DNA of 64,000 bases from positions 193,501 through 257,500 of the forward strand of contig NZ_FNXG01000003.1 in NCBI RefSeq assembly GCF_900108405.1, read 5' to 3'. Of the stretch, positions 55,499 to 63,136 are shown in pieces (within the stretch, counting starts at the first letter, position 1; the number at the start of each line of letters is the position of its first letter). A model generated the notes under the pieces. That model did not search any database and was not told the DNA's origin. It saw nothing but the letters and a program-made list of their open reading frames with translations. The DNA is from Paracoccus alkenifer. GTDB taxonomy: Bacteria > Pseudomonadota > Alphaproteobacteria > Rhodobacterales > Rhodobacteraceae. Made by a program: the position numbers and the translations under genes.

Positions 55499-56410
55499 AT
55501 GCTGCTGCAAGGCTCGGGCGAGGCGCCGCCGAACACCGCCGATTTCATCAAGGACGTGTCCGAAGCGGACTTTATGGCCGAGGTGATCGACGCCTCGATG
55601 CAGGTTCCAGTGATCGTGGATTTCTGGGCGCCGTGGTGCGGCCCCTGCAAGACTCTGGGCCCGCAGCTTGAGGCCGAGGTCGCCCGCCACAAGGGCCGCG
55701 TGCGCATGGCCAAGGTCAATGTGGACGAAAACCAGATGATCGCCGGGCAGCTGCGGGTGCAGTCGATCCCGACGGTGTTTGCGTTCTTTCAGGGCCAGCC
55801 GGTCGATGCGTTTCAGGGCGCGGTTCCGCCCAGCCAGATCAAGCAGTTCGTCGACAAGCTGGTGGCCTTGGGCGGCGATGACGGCGGGCTTGGCGCCGCG
55901 CTGGAGGCGGCCGAGGCGATGCTGGCCGAAGGCGCGGCCTCTGACGCGGCCGAGACCTTTGCCGCCATCCTGGGCGAGGAACCCGAAAACGCCGACGCCT
56001 GGGGCGGGCTGATCCGCGCCCGGCTGGCGATGGGCGATGCCGCCTCTGCCGAAGAGACGCTGGCGCAGGTTCCTGCCGCTATATCCGGCACCGCCCCGGT
56101 CGAGGCGGCGCGTGCGCAGCTGGCGCTGGCGCATCAGGCGGCGACGGCCGGCCCCTTGGCCGAGCTTGAATCACGGGTGAACGCCGATCCCGCCGACCAA
56201 CAGGCGCGTTTCGACTATGCCGGGGCACTGCACGCCGCCGGGCGGGTGGACGAGGCGATCGAGCAGCTGCTGGAATGTTTCCGCCGCGACCGCGACTGGA
56301 ACGACGGCGCCGCCAAGGCGCAGCTGTTCACCATCTTTGACGCGCTGAAACCCACCGACCCGCTGGCGCAAAAGGGGCGGCGGCGGCTGTCGTCGCTGAT
56401 CTTCGCGTGA
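55499..56410 (+). CDS. CnoX/YbbN-type thioredoxin with TPR-like C-terminus
   Basis: 303 residues. CnoX is a redox-linked holdase that protects proteins for GroEL/DnaK after oxidative damage. Seen: a thioredoxin domain (about 15-125) with FWAPWCGPCK, so an intact CGPC unlike the E. coli protein, then SIPTVFAFFQGQPV, and a helical TPR-like region (about 130-300) with repeated Ala/Glu-rich helix pairs (FAAILGEEPENADAW, FDYAGALHAAGRVDEA). Intact Cys pair suggests thiol-disulfide activity. Followed 28 bases later by the LON-domain gene. Confidence 0.9.
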   Translation: MLLQGSGEAPPNTADFIKDVSEADFMAEVIDASMQVPVIVDFWAPWCGPCKTLGPQLEAEVARHKGRVRMAKVNVDENQMIAGQLRVQSIPTVFAFFQGQPVDAFQGAVPPSQIKQFVDKLVALGGDDGGLGAALEAAEAMLAEGAASDAAETFAAILGEEPENADAWGGLIRARLAMGDAASAEETLAQVPAAISGTAPVEAARAQLALAHQAATAGPLAELESRVNADPADQQARFDYAGALHAAGRVDEAIEQLLECFRRDRDWNDGAAKAQLFTIFDALKPTDPLAQKGRRRLSSLIFA

Positions 56411-56438
56411 CAGGCTCCATGTCGAAAGGCCCCGCGAC

Positions 56439-57083
56439 ATGAGCGCCGTGCTGGGCGCGGGGCCGCTGCCCGACACCATCCCGCTGTTCCCGCTGCCCGG
56501 CGCGGTGCTGCTGCCGCGCACCCGGCTGCCGCTGCATATTTTCGAGCCGCGCTATCTGCAACTGGTCGAGGATGTGCTGAAATCGGGGCACCGGCTGATC
56601 GGGATGATCCAGCCCGTGGGCGACGGGCTGGCCGCGGTCGGCACTGCCGGACGGCTGACCATGTTTTCCGAAACCGACGACGGCCGCTTCATGGTGTCGC
56701 TGCGGGCGGTGTCGCGGTTCCGGCTGGTCGAGCCGATCGAGGGCTTCACCCCCTATCTGCGCGGTCAGGTGGACTGGACGGACTGGCGCGGCGACCGGCT
56801 GTCCTCGGTCCCTGCCGATCCGGGCTTTGACCGCCCCGCCTTCATCGCGCGGCTGGGCCGCTATATGGAGGAACGCGGCCTGTCCACCGACTGGAACGCC
56901 GCCGAGGAAGCCGACGACGAATTGCTGGTCAACAGCCTGTCGATGCTGCTGCCGCTGGGGGTCGAGGAAAAACAGGCGCTGCTTGAGGCACCGGACCTTG
57001 CCGCAAGGCGCGCGATGCTGGACGGGCTGCTGGAATACGCGCTGCACGGCGGCGATGACGAGGACGAGGAGACGCTGCATTGA
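56439..57083 (+). CDS. LON substrate-binding-domain protein
   Basis: 214 residues. Contains only the N-terminal (substrate-recognition) domain of Lon proteases, with no ATPase or protease part. Seen: [41 protein letters not shown] and a C-terminal helical part, [22 protein letters not shown], the usual layout. Role unknown; perhaps an adaptor. Its stop overlaps the Trm112-like start by 4 bases, and it lies downstream of the CnoX-type gene as in other Rhodobacteraceae. Confidence 0.9.
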   Translation: MSAVLGAGPLPDTIPLFPLPGAVLLPRTRLPLHIFEPRYLQLVEDVLKSGHRLIGMIQPVGDGLAAVGTAGRLTMFSETDDGRFMVSLRAVSRFRLVEPIEGFTPYLRGQVDWTDWRGDRLSSVPADPGFDRPAFIARLGRYMEERGLSTDWNAAEEADDELLVNSLSMLLPLGVEEKQALLEAPDLAARRAMLDGLLEYALHGGDDEDEETLH

Positions 57084-57283
57084 CCCCCGACCCGACCGCC
57101 GGCGCCCCCGGCTTTGACCGCCACATGCTGGAAGCGCTGGTCTGCCCGGTGACCCACACCACCCTGCATTACGACGCGGCACGGCAGGAGCTGGTGTCGC
57201 GCGCCGCTGGGCTGGCATTCCCGATCCGCGACGGCATCCCGATCATGCTGGTGGGCGAGGCGAGGCAGATCAAGGCGGACTGA
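57080..57283 (+). CDS. Trm112 family small protein
   Basis: 67 residues. Trm112-like proteins are small zinc-ribbon-derived subunits; in eukaryotes they activate methyltransferases. Seen: [17 protein letters not shown], with only one Cys of the usual zinc set, and [19 protein letters not shown], the family's end. The shorter metal-free form is common in bacteria. Overlaps the LON-domain gene (ATGA), so it is the last gene of the CnoX-LON-Trm112 run; an intergenic element follows. Confidence 0.88.
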   Translation: MTPDPTAGAPGFDRHMLEALVCPVTHTTLHYDAARQELVSRAAGLAFPIRDGIPIMLVGEARQIKAD

Positions 57284-57314
57284 CGGCAACGTCGGTGTGG
57301 GCGGCGGCGCGGCA

Positions 57315-57379
57315 AGGGGGCTTTCCGCCCCCCATCGCCTGCGGCGATTCCCCCCGAGGATATTTACATGATGAAGAAG
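57315..57379 (+). repeat. Modular intergenic element, copy I
   Basis: Hairpin GGGGGGCTTTCCGCCCCCC, palindrome TCGCCTGCGGCGA, core CCCCCCGAGGATATTT, tail ATGATGAAGAAG. It lies between the convergent Trm112-like and argC genes and points the same way as the Trm112-like gene. Confidence 0.85.
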
Positions 57380-57388
57380 CGCCGGGCG

Positions 57389-58294
57389 TTACAGCCCCGC
57401 GTCCTCGGCCGCGCCGATCATCAGGTTGAGGTTCTGCACCGCCGCGCCGGACGCGCCCTTGCCCAGGTTGTCCAGCACCGCGACCAGCACCGCGCAGCCG
57501 TTTTCATCGCTGCCGTGCACGGACAGGTGCAGTTCGTTGGTGTCGTTCAGCGCGGTGGGCACGACACGCGCTGCCGGCTCGACCACCCGCACAAAGCGCG
57601 CGCCCGCGTAATGTGCGGCCAGCGCGTCGTGCAGGTCCGCGATACGGCGGCCGTTCAGGTGCAGCGGGATCTGCACCGTCATCCCTTGCGCGAACTGCCC
57701 GACCGAGGGTGCGAACACCGGCCGCCGGCTCAGCCCGGCGTGGCGGATGATTTCCGGCAGGTGCTTGTGGCCCTGTGCCAGCGCATAGGTGAAATGCGCG
57801 GGTGCGCCGGGGGATTCCATCTCGGCGATCAGTTCCTTGCCGCCGCCGGTATAGCCCGACACCGCGTTGATCGAGGCGATCTCGTCCGGCGCGACCAGCC
57901 CTGCCGCCACCAGCGGCGCCGCCAGCGCGATGGCGCCGGTGGAATAGCAGCCGGGGTTCGACACGCGGGCGGCATTGGCGATGGTGTCGCGCGCTTCCGC
58001 GGTCAGTTCGGGAAAGCCGAACACCCAGCCCGGCGCCACCCGGTGCGCGGTCGAGGCGTCGATGAAGCGCACCGGCAGGCCCTCGGCCAGTTCGACCGCC
58101 TCGCGCGCAGCGGCGTCGGGCAGGCAGAGGATGGCGATGTCGGCCTCGGCCAGCGCATCGTGGCGCGCCAGCGGATCCTTGCGCCGGGCGGGGTCGAGCT
58201 GCACCAGTTCGATATCGGCGCGCGGCGCCAGGCGGTCGCGGATCTGAAGCCCCGTGGTGCCGGCCTCGCCGTCGATGAACACCTTATGCGCCAT
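57389..58294 (-). CDS. argC: N-acetyl-gamma-glutamyl-phosphate reductase (type 2)
   Basis: 301 residues, the length of the short type 2 form. NADPH-dependent third step of arginine synthesis. Seen: N-terminal KVFIDGEAGTTGLQIRDRL, the catalytic Cys in VSNPGCYSTGAIAL, AVSGYTGGGKELI and QGHKHLPEI, typical of ArgC. No other arg genes adjoin, which is normal in alphaproteobacteria. Starts about 45 bases after the DUF779 stop on the same strand. Confidence 0.95.
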   Translation of the reverse strand: MAHKVFIDGEAGTTGLQIRDRLAPRADIELVQLDPARRKDPLARHDALAEADIAILCLPDAAAREAVELAEGLPVRFIDASTAHRVAPGWVFGFPELTAEARDTIANAARVSNPGCYSTGAIALAAPLVAAGLVAPDEIASINAVSGYTGGGKELIAEMESPGAPAHFTYALAQGHKHLPEIIRHAGLSRRPVFAPSVGQFAQGMTVQIPLHLNGRRIADLHDALAAHYAGARFVRVVEPAARVVPTALNDTNELHLSVHGSDENGCAVLVAVLDNLGKGASGAAVQNLNLMIGAAEDAGL

Positions 58295-58339
58295 GTCGTC
58301 CCCTTTCGCGTGCTGTCGCCTGCGATGTGGCCTGTCGGG

Positions 58340-58684
58340 TCAGCGGGTGCAAGTGGGCGGGCGCAGCACGAAATGCCGGTCCAGCACATTGTCGAGGCTG
58401 AAGGCCGCCCCCCGCCCCGGCACCGCGTCCACGATCAGGTCGTTATCGGCCCATGCGGCGGCCTGCGCGCCGCCGGTCCAGAAGGGCGCGTCGCCGATCC
58501 GGCCCAGCTGCACGTCGTGCGAACCGATGCGGAATTCGCCCGCCGGATAGACCATCGGCGCGCTGCCGTCGCAGCAGCCGCCCGACAGGTGGAACAGCAC
58601 CGGCCCGTGCTGGGCCTCGATCTCGGCCAGCAGTTCCTGCGCGGCCTTGGTGGCGGTGATGCGGTTCATGCGGGGCTTTTCCAT
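58340..58684 (-). CDS. DUF779 family protein
   Basis: 114 residues from ATG 58684 (ATG 58669 possible). Seen: ATKAAQELLAEIEAQHGPVLFHLSGGCCDGSAPM, with the paired Cys in SGGCCDGS (family hallmark), GRIGDAPFWTGG, and the ending FVLRPPTCTR. Function unknown; DUF779 genes are often beside aldehyde dehydrogenases or quinoprotein alcohol oxidation genes. Here it starts 4 bases after the metallohydrolase stop, so the two form an operon, which fits an alcohol/aldehyde context. Confidence 0.87.
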   Translation of the reverse strand: MEKPRMNRITATKAAQELLAEIEAQHGPVLFHLSGGCCDGSAPMVYPAGEFRIGSHDVQLGRIGDAPFWTGGAQAAAWADNDLIVDAVPGRGAAFSLDNVLDRHFVLRPPTCTR

Positions 58685-58688
58685 CTGC

Positions 58689-59741
58689 TCAGTCCCATTC
58701 CATCTCGGCATATGCGGTGGCGGCGTTGCGGGCGGTGGTGGCGGTAAAGTCCTGCCAGTTATCGGCCAGCGGCTGCATCTTTTCCAGCACCGCGGGCACC
58801 GTGTCGGACAGCCCCAGCCCCGCATCCAGCGCCGCCCGCACCGCATCGCGCAGGGCGGAAAGATAATCCGACTGCGCCGCCGCGGCATCGGGAAACGACG
58901 AAGCGACCTCTCCGTGGCCGGGGATCACCGGCGCGCCATCTGGCGGGGCCGCAAGCCAGCCCAACCAGCCCTTTAGCGAGCCATCCACCACCGGGGTCAG
59001 CCCGCGAAACACCAGATCCCCGGTGAACAGCGCGCCCGTGGCACCGTCGCGCACGGTCAGGTCGGCGTCGCTATGGGCGCGCGGCGCCGGGGTCAGGGTC
59101 AGGCTGCGGCCGCCAAGCTCAACCACCTCGGGCGCCGCGATGGTGCGGTCGGGCTGGATCAGCACCGTTCCCGCCCAAGGCCCCGCCCCGATCTGCGCCG
59201 GGATCGATTCGGCCCAGGTCGCGGCGCGCGCGGCCAGCGCATCGGGCAAGCGGGCGTCGGCGATGATTTCGGCCCCCGCCTCGGCAAAGACCTCGGCCCC
59301 GGCGATGTGGTCGGGGTGCGGGTGGGTCAGGATCACCGGGCCGATGGGCAGGTCGGTCAGCTGGGCGATGGCGGCAAACAGCGCCTCGCCCTGTTCACGA
59401 GAGCCGCCGGGGTCGATCACCGCCACCCGGTCCTGCCCGACGACCACGCCCAGATTGGCGATCCAGCCGCGGTTTTCGGGGGACAGGGCGGCATCCGCGC
59501 CGCGGTGGACATGAACGCCGGGCGCAACCTCGGCCAGTTCCAGCGAGGGCGCCTGAGACAGGGGGGCGCAGCGCCAGCCCTGCCCGGTCAGCGCCGGATG
59601 GGCGGCCAGCCAGTCCGCCGCCAGCGCCCCTGCCGCTGCCTCGCACGCCGCGGCATCCGGCGCAGCCCCGGCGGGCAGCAGCCGCGGCGCGCAGTTGTCG
59701 GGCGCGGCGGCAAGGCAGGCGTTCAGGATCAGCGCATACAT
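58689..59741 (-). CDS. Quinoprotein relay system zinc metallohydrolase 2-like (SoxH-related)
   Basis: 350 residues. A metallo-beta-lactamase-fold protein. Seen: a Cys-rich N-terminal part (about 1-70), LAEVAPGVHVHRGADA, then the metal motif TLTHPHPDHIAGAEVF-type HPHPDH, HSDADLTV, FTGDLVF and VIPGHGE, so both zinc sites look complete. Known: SoxH-like hydrolases of this group are encoded with PQQ-dependent alcohol dehydrogenases and SoxYZ-like carriers. Its divergent neighbour is such a carrier. The PQQ dehydrogenase itself is not in the window. No clear signal peptide at the chosen start. Confidence 0.83.
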   Translation of the reverse strand: MYALILNACLAAAPDNCAPRLLPAGAAPDAAACEAAAGALAADWLAAHPALTGQGWRCAPLSQAPSLELAEVAPGVHVHRGADAALSPENRGWIANLGVVVGQDRVAVIDPGGSREQGEALFAAIAQLTDLPIGPVILTHPHPDHIAGAEVFAEAGAEIIADARLPDALAARAATWAESIPAQIGAGPWAGTVLIQPDRTIAAPEVVELGGRSLTLTPAPRAHSDADLTVRDGATGALFTGDLVFRGLTPVVDGSLKGWLGWLAAPPDGAPVIPGHGEVASSFPDAAAAQSDYLSALRDAVRAALDAGLGLSDTVPAVLEKMQPLADNWQDFTATTARNAATAYAEMEWD

Positions 59742-59867
59742 GGGGGCGCAGTCTATGCCGGCCCGCCGCGCCGCCGCGCCCCTTGTCCACCGCTTGCGAC
59801 TTTCGTCGGGGTCGCGCGGGCAGGCGGCGGCAGCCACCATCGGTGCAGTTACCGCCCAGAGGTCGCC

Positions 59868-60653
59868 ATGTCCGCCCTGCCCCTCTTGCGCAATGCCCTT
59901 GCCCTGCTGGCCCTGGCCACGCCTGCGCTGGCCGACAACCCCCTGCAACCCTCGCCCGCGTGGGACGACATGCGTTCCGCCGTGATCGGGACCGATACGG
60001 AACCGCCGCTCGACCCCGCGATCCTGCTGCTGGACGCCCCGCCCCGCGCCGACAACCCGGCGCTGGTGCCCGTCCGCATCACCCAGCCGCCGGACGCGCC
60101 GCGCATCGTGAAACTGGCGCTGGTGGTGGACCAGAACCCCGCCCCCGTGGCCGGAGAGTTCAGCTTTGGCCCCGCCACCGCGCCGCTGGATTTCGAGCTG
60201 CGCGTGCGCGTCGACGCCTATTCCGACCTCCGCGCCATCGCCACGCTTGAGGATGGGCGGCAGGTCATGGCCGGGCGCTTTGTCAAGGCGTCGGGCGGCT
60301 GCGCGGCGCCGGCGGGCGGGGGCGCGGACCCCCATGCCGGGATCGGAGAGATGCGGTTTCGCAGCGAACCTGCGGACGGGCGCGCCATGGGCACGCTGAT
60401 GATCCGGCACCCGAATTTTTCAGGGTTGCAGCGCGATCAGGTGACGCTGCTGAACATCCCGGCCGAGTTCGTGCAGACCGTGGTGCTGGAACAGGGCGGC
60501 GAGCCCCTGATGACGATGGAGGGCGGGATCTCGATTTCCGAAAACCCGGTGTTCCGGCTGGGCTACCGCCCCAACGGGGCCGCGATCACCGCTCGGGCCG
60601 AGGATACCGAGGGCCGGGTCTTTCAGGCGACATTCCCCGGCGCCGGAGGCTAG
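59868..60653 (+). CDS. Quinoprotein dehydrogenase-associated SoxYZ-like carrier
   Basis: 261 residues from ATG 59868, with signal peptide (about 1-22, cleavage near ALA-DN). Seen: a SoxY-like N-terminal domain (about 30-150) ending with FVKASGGCAAP, whose Cys matches the SoxY carrier Cys, then a Gly/Pro linker and a SoxZ-like domain (about 165-261) with IRHPNFSGLQRDQVT. So SoxY and SoxZ are fused in one periplasmic protein. Known family role: associated with quinoprotein alcohol dehydrogenases, function unproven. Divergent from the metallohydrolase with a 126-base promoter region. Confidence 0.87.
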   Translation: MSALPLLRNALALLALATPALADNPLQPSPAWDDMRSAVIGTDTEPPLDPAILLLDAPPRADNPALVPVRITQPPDAPRIVKLALVVDQNPAPVAGEFSFGPATAPLDFELRVRVDAYSDLRAIATLEDGRQVMAGRFVKASGGCAAPAGGGADPHAGIGEMRFRSEPADGRAMGTLMIRHPNFSGLQRDQVTLLNIPAEFVQTVVLEQGGEPLMTMEGGISISENPVFRLGYRPNGAAITARAEDTEGRVFQATFPGAGG

Positions 60654-60718
60654 GGCCACATGGTTGCGTCCTTGCGTCGCGGCTGACAGGTTGCAGCCGC
60701 AACAGACAGGACGCAACC

Positions 60719-61777
60719 ATGCTCGACCCCCGCAAGCTCGGCCCGCTGACCGTCAGCGGCGTCTGCCTTGGCACGATGACCTTTGGCCGCGACACCCCGG
60801 AACCCGAGGCGCTGGCCCAGATGGACCGCGCCCTGGCCGCCGGGATCACCCTGTGGGACACGGCCGAGATGTATCCGGTCAACCCCGCCACCGCCGAAAC
60901 CCACGGCCGGACCGAGGACATCATCGGCGCCTGGATTGCCAGCCGCGGCCGGCGCGAAGATGTGCAGATCGCCACCAAGGCCAGCGGCCCCAACGGTGGC
61001 CACACCCGCGACGGGCGCGGCTTTACCCCTGACACCATCGCGCAGGCGGTGGACGATTCGCTGCGCCGGCTGCGCACCGACCGGGTCGAGCTTTACCAGC
61101 TGCACTGGCCCGCCCGCGGCAGCTACGCGTTCCGCCAGAACTGGACCTACGACCCGCGCAAGACCAGCAAGGCCGAGGTGCAGGACCACATGGACGGCAT
61201 CCTGACGGCGCTGCGCGACATCGTGGCCGCGGGCAAGGTGCGCGCCTTTGGGCTGTCGAACGAATCGGCCTGGGGCACGATGTCCTGGCTGGCGGCGGCT
61301 GAACGCACCGGCGGGCCGCGGGTGGTGTCGGTGCAGAACGAATACGGGCCGCTCTGCCGGCTTTACGACACCGACATGGCCGAGCTGGGCCAGAAAGAGG
61401 ACATCACCCTGCTGGCCTATTCGCCGCTGGCCGCCGGGCTGCTGACCGGGAAATATTCGGGCGGCGAGGTGCCCGCGGACAGCCGCGCGGGTGGCGAGCG
61501 CAGCCGCGGCGGCGACGGGATGCTGGGCGGGCGGCGCACCGCGCGGGGCATGGACGCCGCCGACGCATGGGGGGACATGGCGCGCGGGCTGGGGCTGGAC
61601 CCGATCCACGCCGCCATCGCCTTTGTCCGGCAGCGGCCCTTTCCCGCGGTGCCGATCATCGGCGCGACCCGGCTGGCGCAGCTCGACCACCTGCTTTCCG
61701 GCCTCGACCTGCGGCTGGACGATGGGGCGCTGGCCGCCATCGACAGCTTCCACCGCGCGCACCCCCTGCCCTACTAG
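60719..61777 (+). CDS. Aldo/keto reductase (Tas-like)
   Basis: 352 residues. NADPH-dependent oxidoreductases with a TIM-barrel fold. Seen: GPLTVSGVCLGTMTFG, the catalytic Asp/Tyr in LWDTAEMYPVN, Lys in IATKASGP, His in YQLHWP, and the cofactor end GATRLAQLDHLL, so the tetrad is intact. The layout is of the Tas/YghZ-type subfamily. Substrate unknown. Starts 65 bases after the SoxYZ-like gene and might share its transcript. Followed by inverted copy J of the repeat. Confidence 0.9.
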   Translation: MLDPRKLGPLTVSGVCLGTMTFGRDTPEPEALAQMDRALAAGITLWDTAEMYPVNPATAETHGRTEDIIGAWIASRGRREDVQIATKASGPNGGHTRDGRGFTPDTIAQAVDDSLRRLRTDRVELYQLHWPARGSYAFRQNWTYDPRKTSKAEVQDHMDGILTALRDIVAAGKVRAFGLSNESAWGTMSWLAAAERTGGPRVVSVQNEYGPLCRLYDTDMAELGQKEDITLLAYSPLAAGLLTGKYSGGEVPADSRAGGERSRGGDGMLGGRRTARGMDAADAWGDMARGLGLDPIHAAIAFVRQRPFPAVPIIGATRLAQLDHLLSGLDLRLDDGALAAIDSFHRAHPLPY

Positions 61778-61788
61778 CGGGCGCAGCT

Positions 61789-61898
61789 TTCATCTTGCCG
61801 GAAATATCCGCCGGGCTTTCGAGCGCCCGGAAAACAGTCCAGTGGACTGTTTTCAGCGAGGAAGGCCACGGCAGTGGCCCGGGGGTGGAAAACCCCCG
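61789..61898 (-). repeat. Modular element copy J, left half of a 110-bp perfect inverted repeat
   Basis: On the minus strand: hairpin GGGGGTTTTCCACCCCC, palindrome GGCCAC..GTGGCC, long palindrome GAAAACAGTCC/GGACTGTTTTC, CGGGCGCTCGAAAG, core CCCGGCGGATATTT, tail GGCAAGATGAA. It is identical, in opposite orientation, to 62998-63107. Confidence 0.93.
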
Positions 61899-62010
61899 CT
61901 CTGCCCGCACCGCCGGGCCCGAGGTTTCCGCAACGTCCCACCCCCGCGAGGTTGCAGTCCGCCCCGCGCGCGCCATGATCGCGCCAACGTCACATGCCAA
62001 GGAACACGCG

Positions 62011-62979
62011 ATGCTGCCCCCGATCCTGTCGAACCTGCGTATCCCCGTCGTCGCCTCGCCCATGTTCATCGTCTCGGGGCCGGAACTGGTCATCGCCCAG
62101 TGCAAAGCGGGGATCGTCGGCTCGTTCCCCGCGCTGAACGCGCGCGAAAAGGACGGAGAGCCGCCGCTGCTCGACGCCTGGCTGACCCGCATCCGCGAGG
62201 AACTCGACCGCCACAACCAGCAGAATCCCGATCGCCCGGCGGCGCCCTTTGCGGTCAACCAGATCGTCCACCGCTCGAACGCGCGGCTGGAACGCGACAT
62301 CGAAATCTGCCACCGCCACAAGGTGCCGATCTGGATCACCAGCCTTGGCGCGCGGGTCGAGGTGAACGAGGCCGCCCATGACTGCGGCGGCATCAGCCTG
62401 CACGACGTGATCAACGCGACCTTTGCCCGCAAGGCGCTGGAAAAGGGCGCGGACGGGCTGATCGCGGTGGCGGCGGGCGCGGGCGGCCATGCGGGTGTGC
62501 AGTCGCCCTTTGCGCTGTTGCAGGAAATCCGGGCGTTCTTCGACGGGCCGCTGCTGCTGTCGGGCGCCATCGCCACCGGCCGCGCGGTGCTGGCCGCGCA
62601 GGCGGCGGGCGCGGATCTGGCCTATATCGGCAGCCCCTTCATCGCCACGACCGAGGCGCACGCCGCCCCCGGTTACAAACAGATGATCGTGGACAGCAGC
62701 GCCGAGGATGTCATCTACACCCCCGCCTTTACCGGCATCCCGGGGAACTATCTGAAACCCTCGATCCGCGCGGCGGGGATCGACCCCGACGGCCTGGGCG
62801 ACGCCACCCCCGAGGCGATGGATTTCGGCAAGGACCAGCGCAAGGTCAAGGCATGGAGCGAGATCTGGGGCGCCGGGCAGGGCATCGGCGCGGTCGACGC
62901 CATCCAGCCGGTGGCCGGGCTGGTCGAGCGGCTGGAATCCGAATATCTGGCCGCGCGGCGCGAACTGGCGCTGGCCTGA
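62011..62979 (+). CDS. Nitronate monooxygenase (2-nitropropane dioxygenase family)
   Basis: 322 residues from ATG 62011, chosen because AAGGA lies 7 bases upstream; the frame is open farther. FMN enzymes that oxidise nitronates; some relatives are enoyl reductases. Seen: IPVVASPMFIVSGPELV, IVGSFPALNAR, VNQIVHRSN, ADGLIAVAAGAGGHAG (FMN-binding glycine stretch with the His), PLLLSGAIATGRAVLAAQAAGADLAYIGSPF. Complete. It is the only gene inside the J/K 110-bp inverted repeat. Confidence 0.9.
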   Translation: MLPPILSNLRIPVVASPMFIVSGPELVIAQCKAGIVGSFPALNAREKDGEPPLLDAWLTRIREELDRHNQQNPDRPAAPFAVNQIVHRSNARLERDIEICHRHKVPIWITSLGARVEVNEAAHDCGGISLHDVINATFARKALEKGADGLIAVAAGAGGHAGVQSPFALLQEIRAFFDGPLLLSGAIATGRAVLAAQAAGADLAYIGSPFIATTEAHAAPGYKQMIVDSSAEDVIYTPAFTGIPGNYLKPSIRAAGIDPDGLGDATPEAMDFGKDQRKVKAWSEIWGAGQGIGAVDAIQPVAGLVERLESEYLAARRELALA

Positions 62980-62997
62980 CGGGCGGCGCGGCCGGAC

Positions 62998-63107
62998 CGG
63001 GGGTTTTCCACCCCCGGGCCACTGCCGTGGCCTTCCTCGCTGAAAACAGTCCACTGGACTGTTTTCCGGGCGCTCGAAAGCCCGGCGGATATTTCCGGCA
63101 AGATGAA
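62998..63107 (+). repeat. Modular element copy K, right half of a 110-bp perfect inverted repeat
   Basis: Same modules as copy J in the opposite orientation: GGGGGTTTTCCACCCCC, GGCCAC..GTGGCC, the long palindrome at 63042-63066, core and tail GGCAAGATGAA. Base-for-base identical over 110 positions to the reverse complement of 61789-61898. It starts 18 bases after the nitronate monooxygenase stop. Confidence 0.93.
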
Positions 63108-63136
63108 GGGGCGGCAGCTGCACCGCCCCTTGGGTT

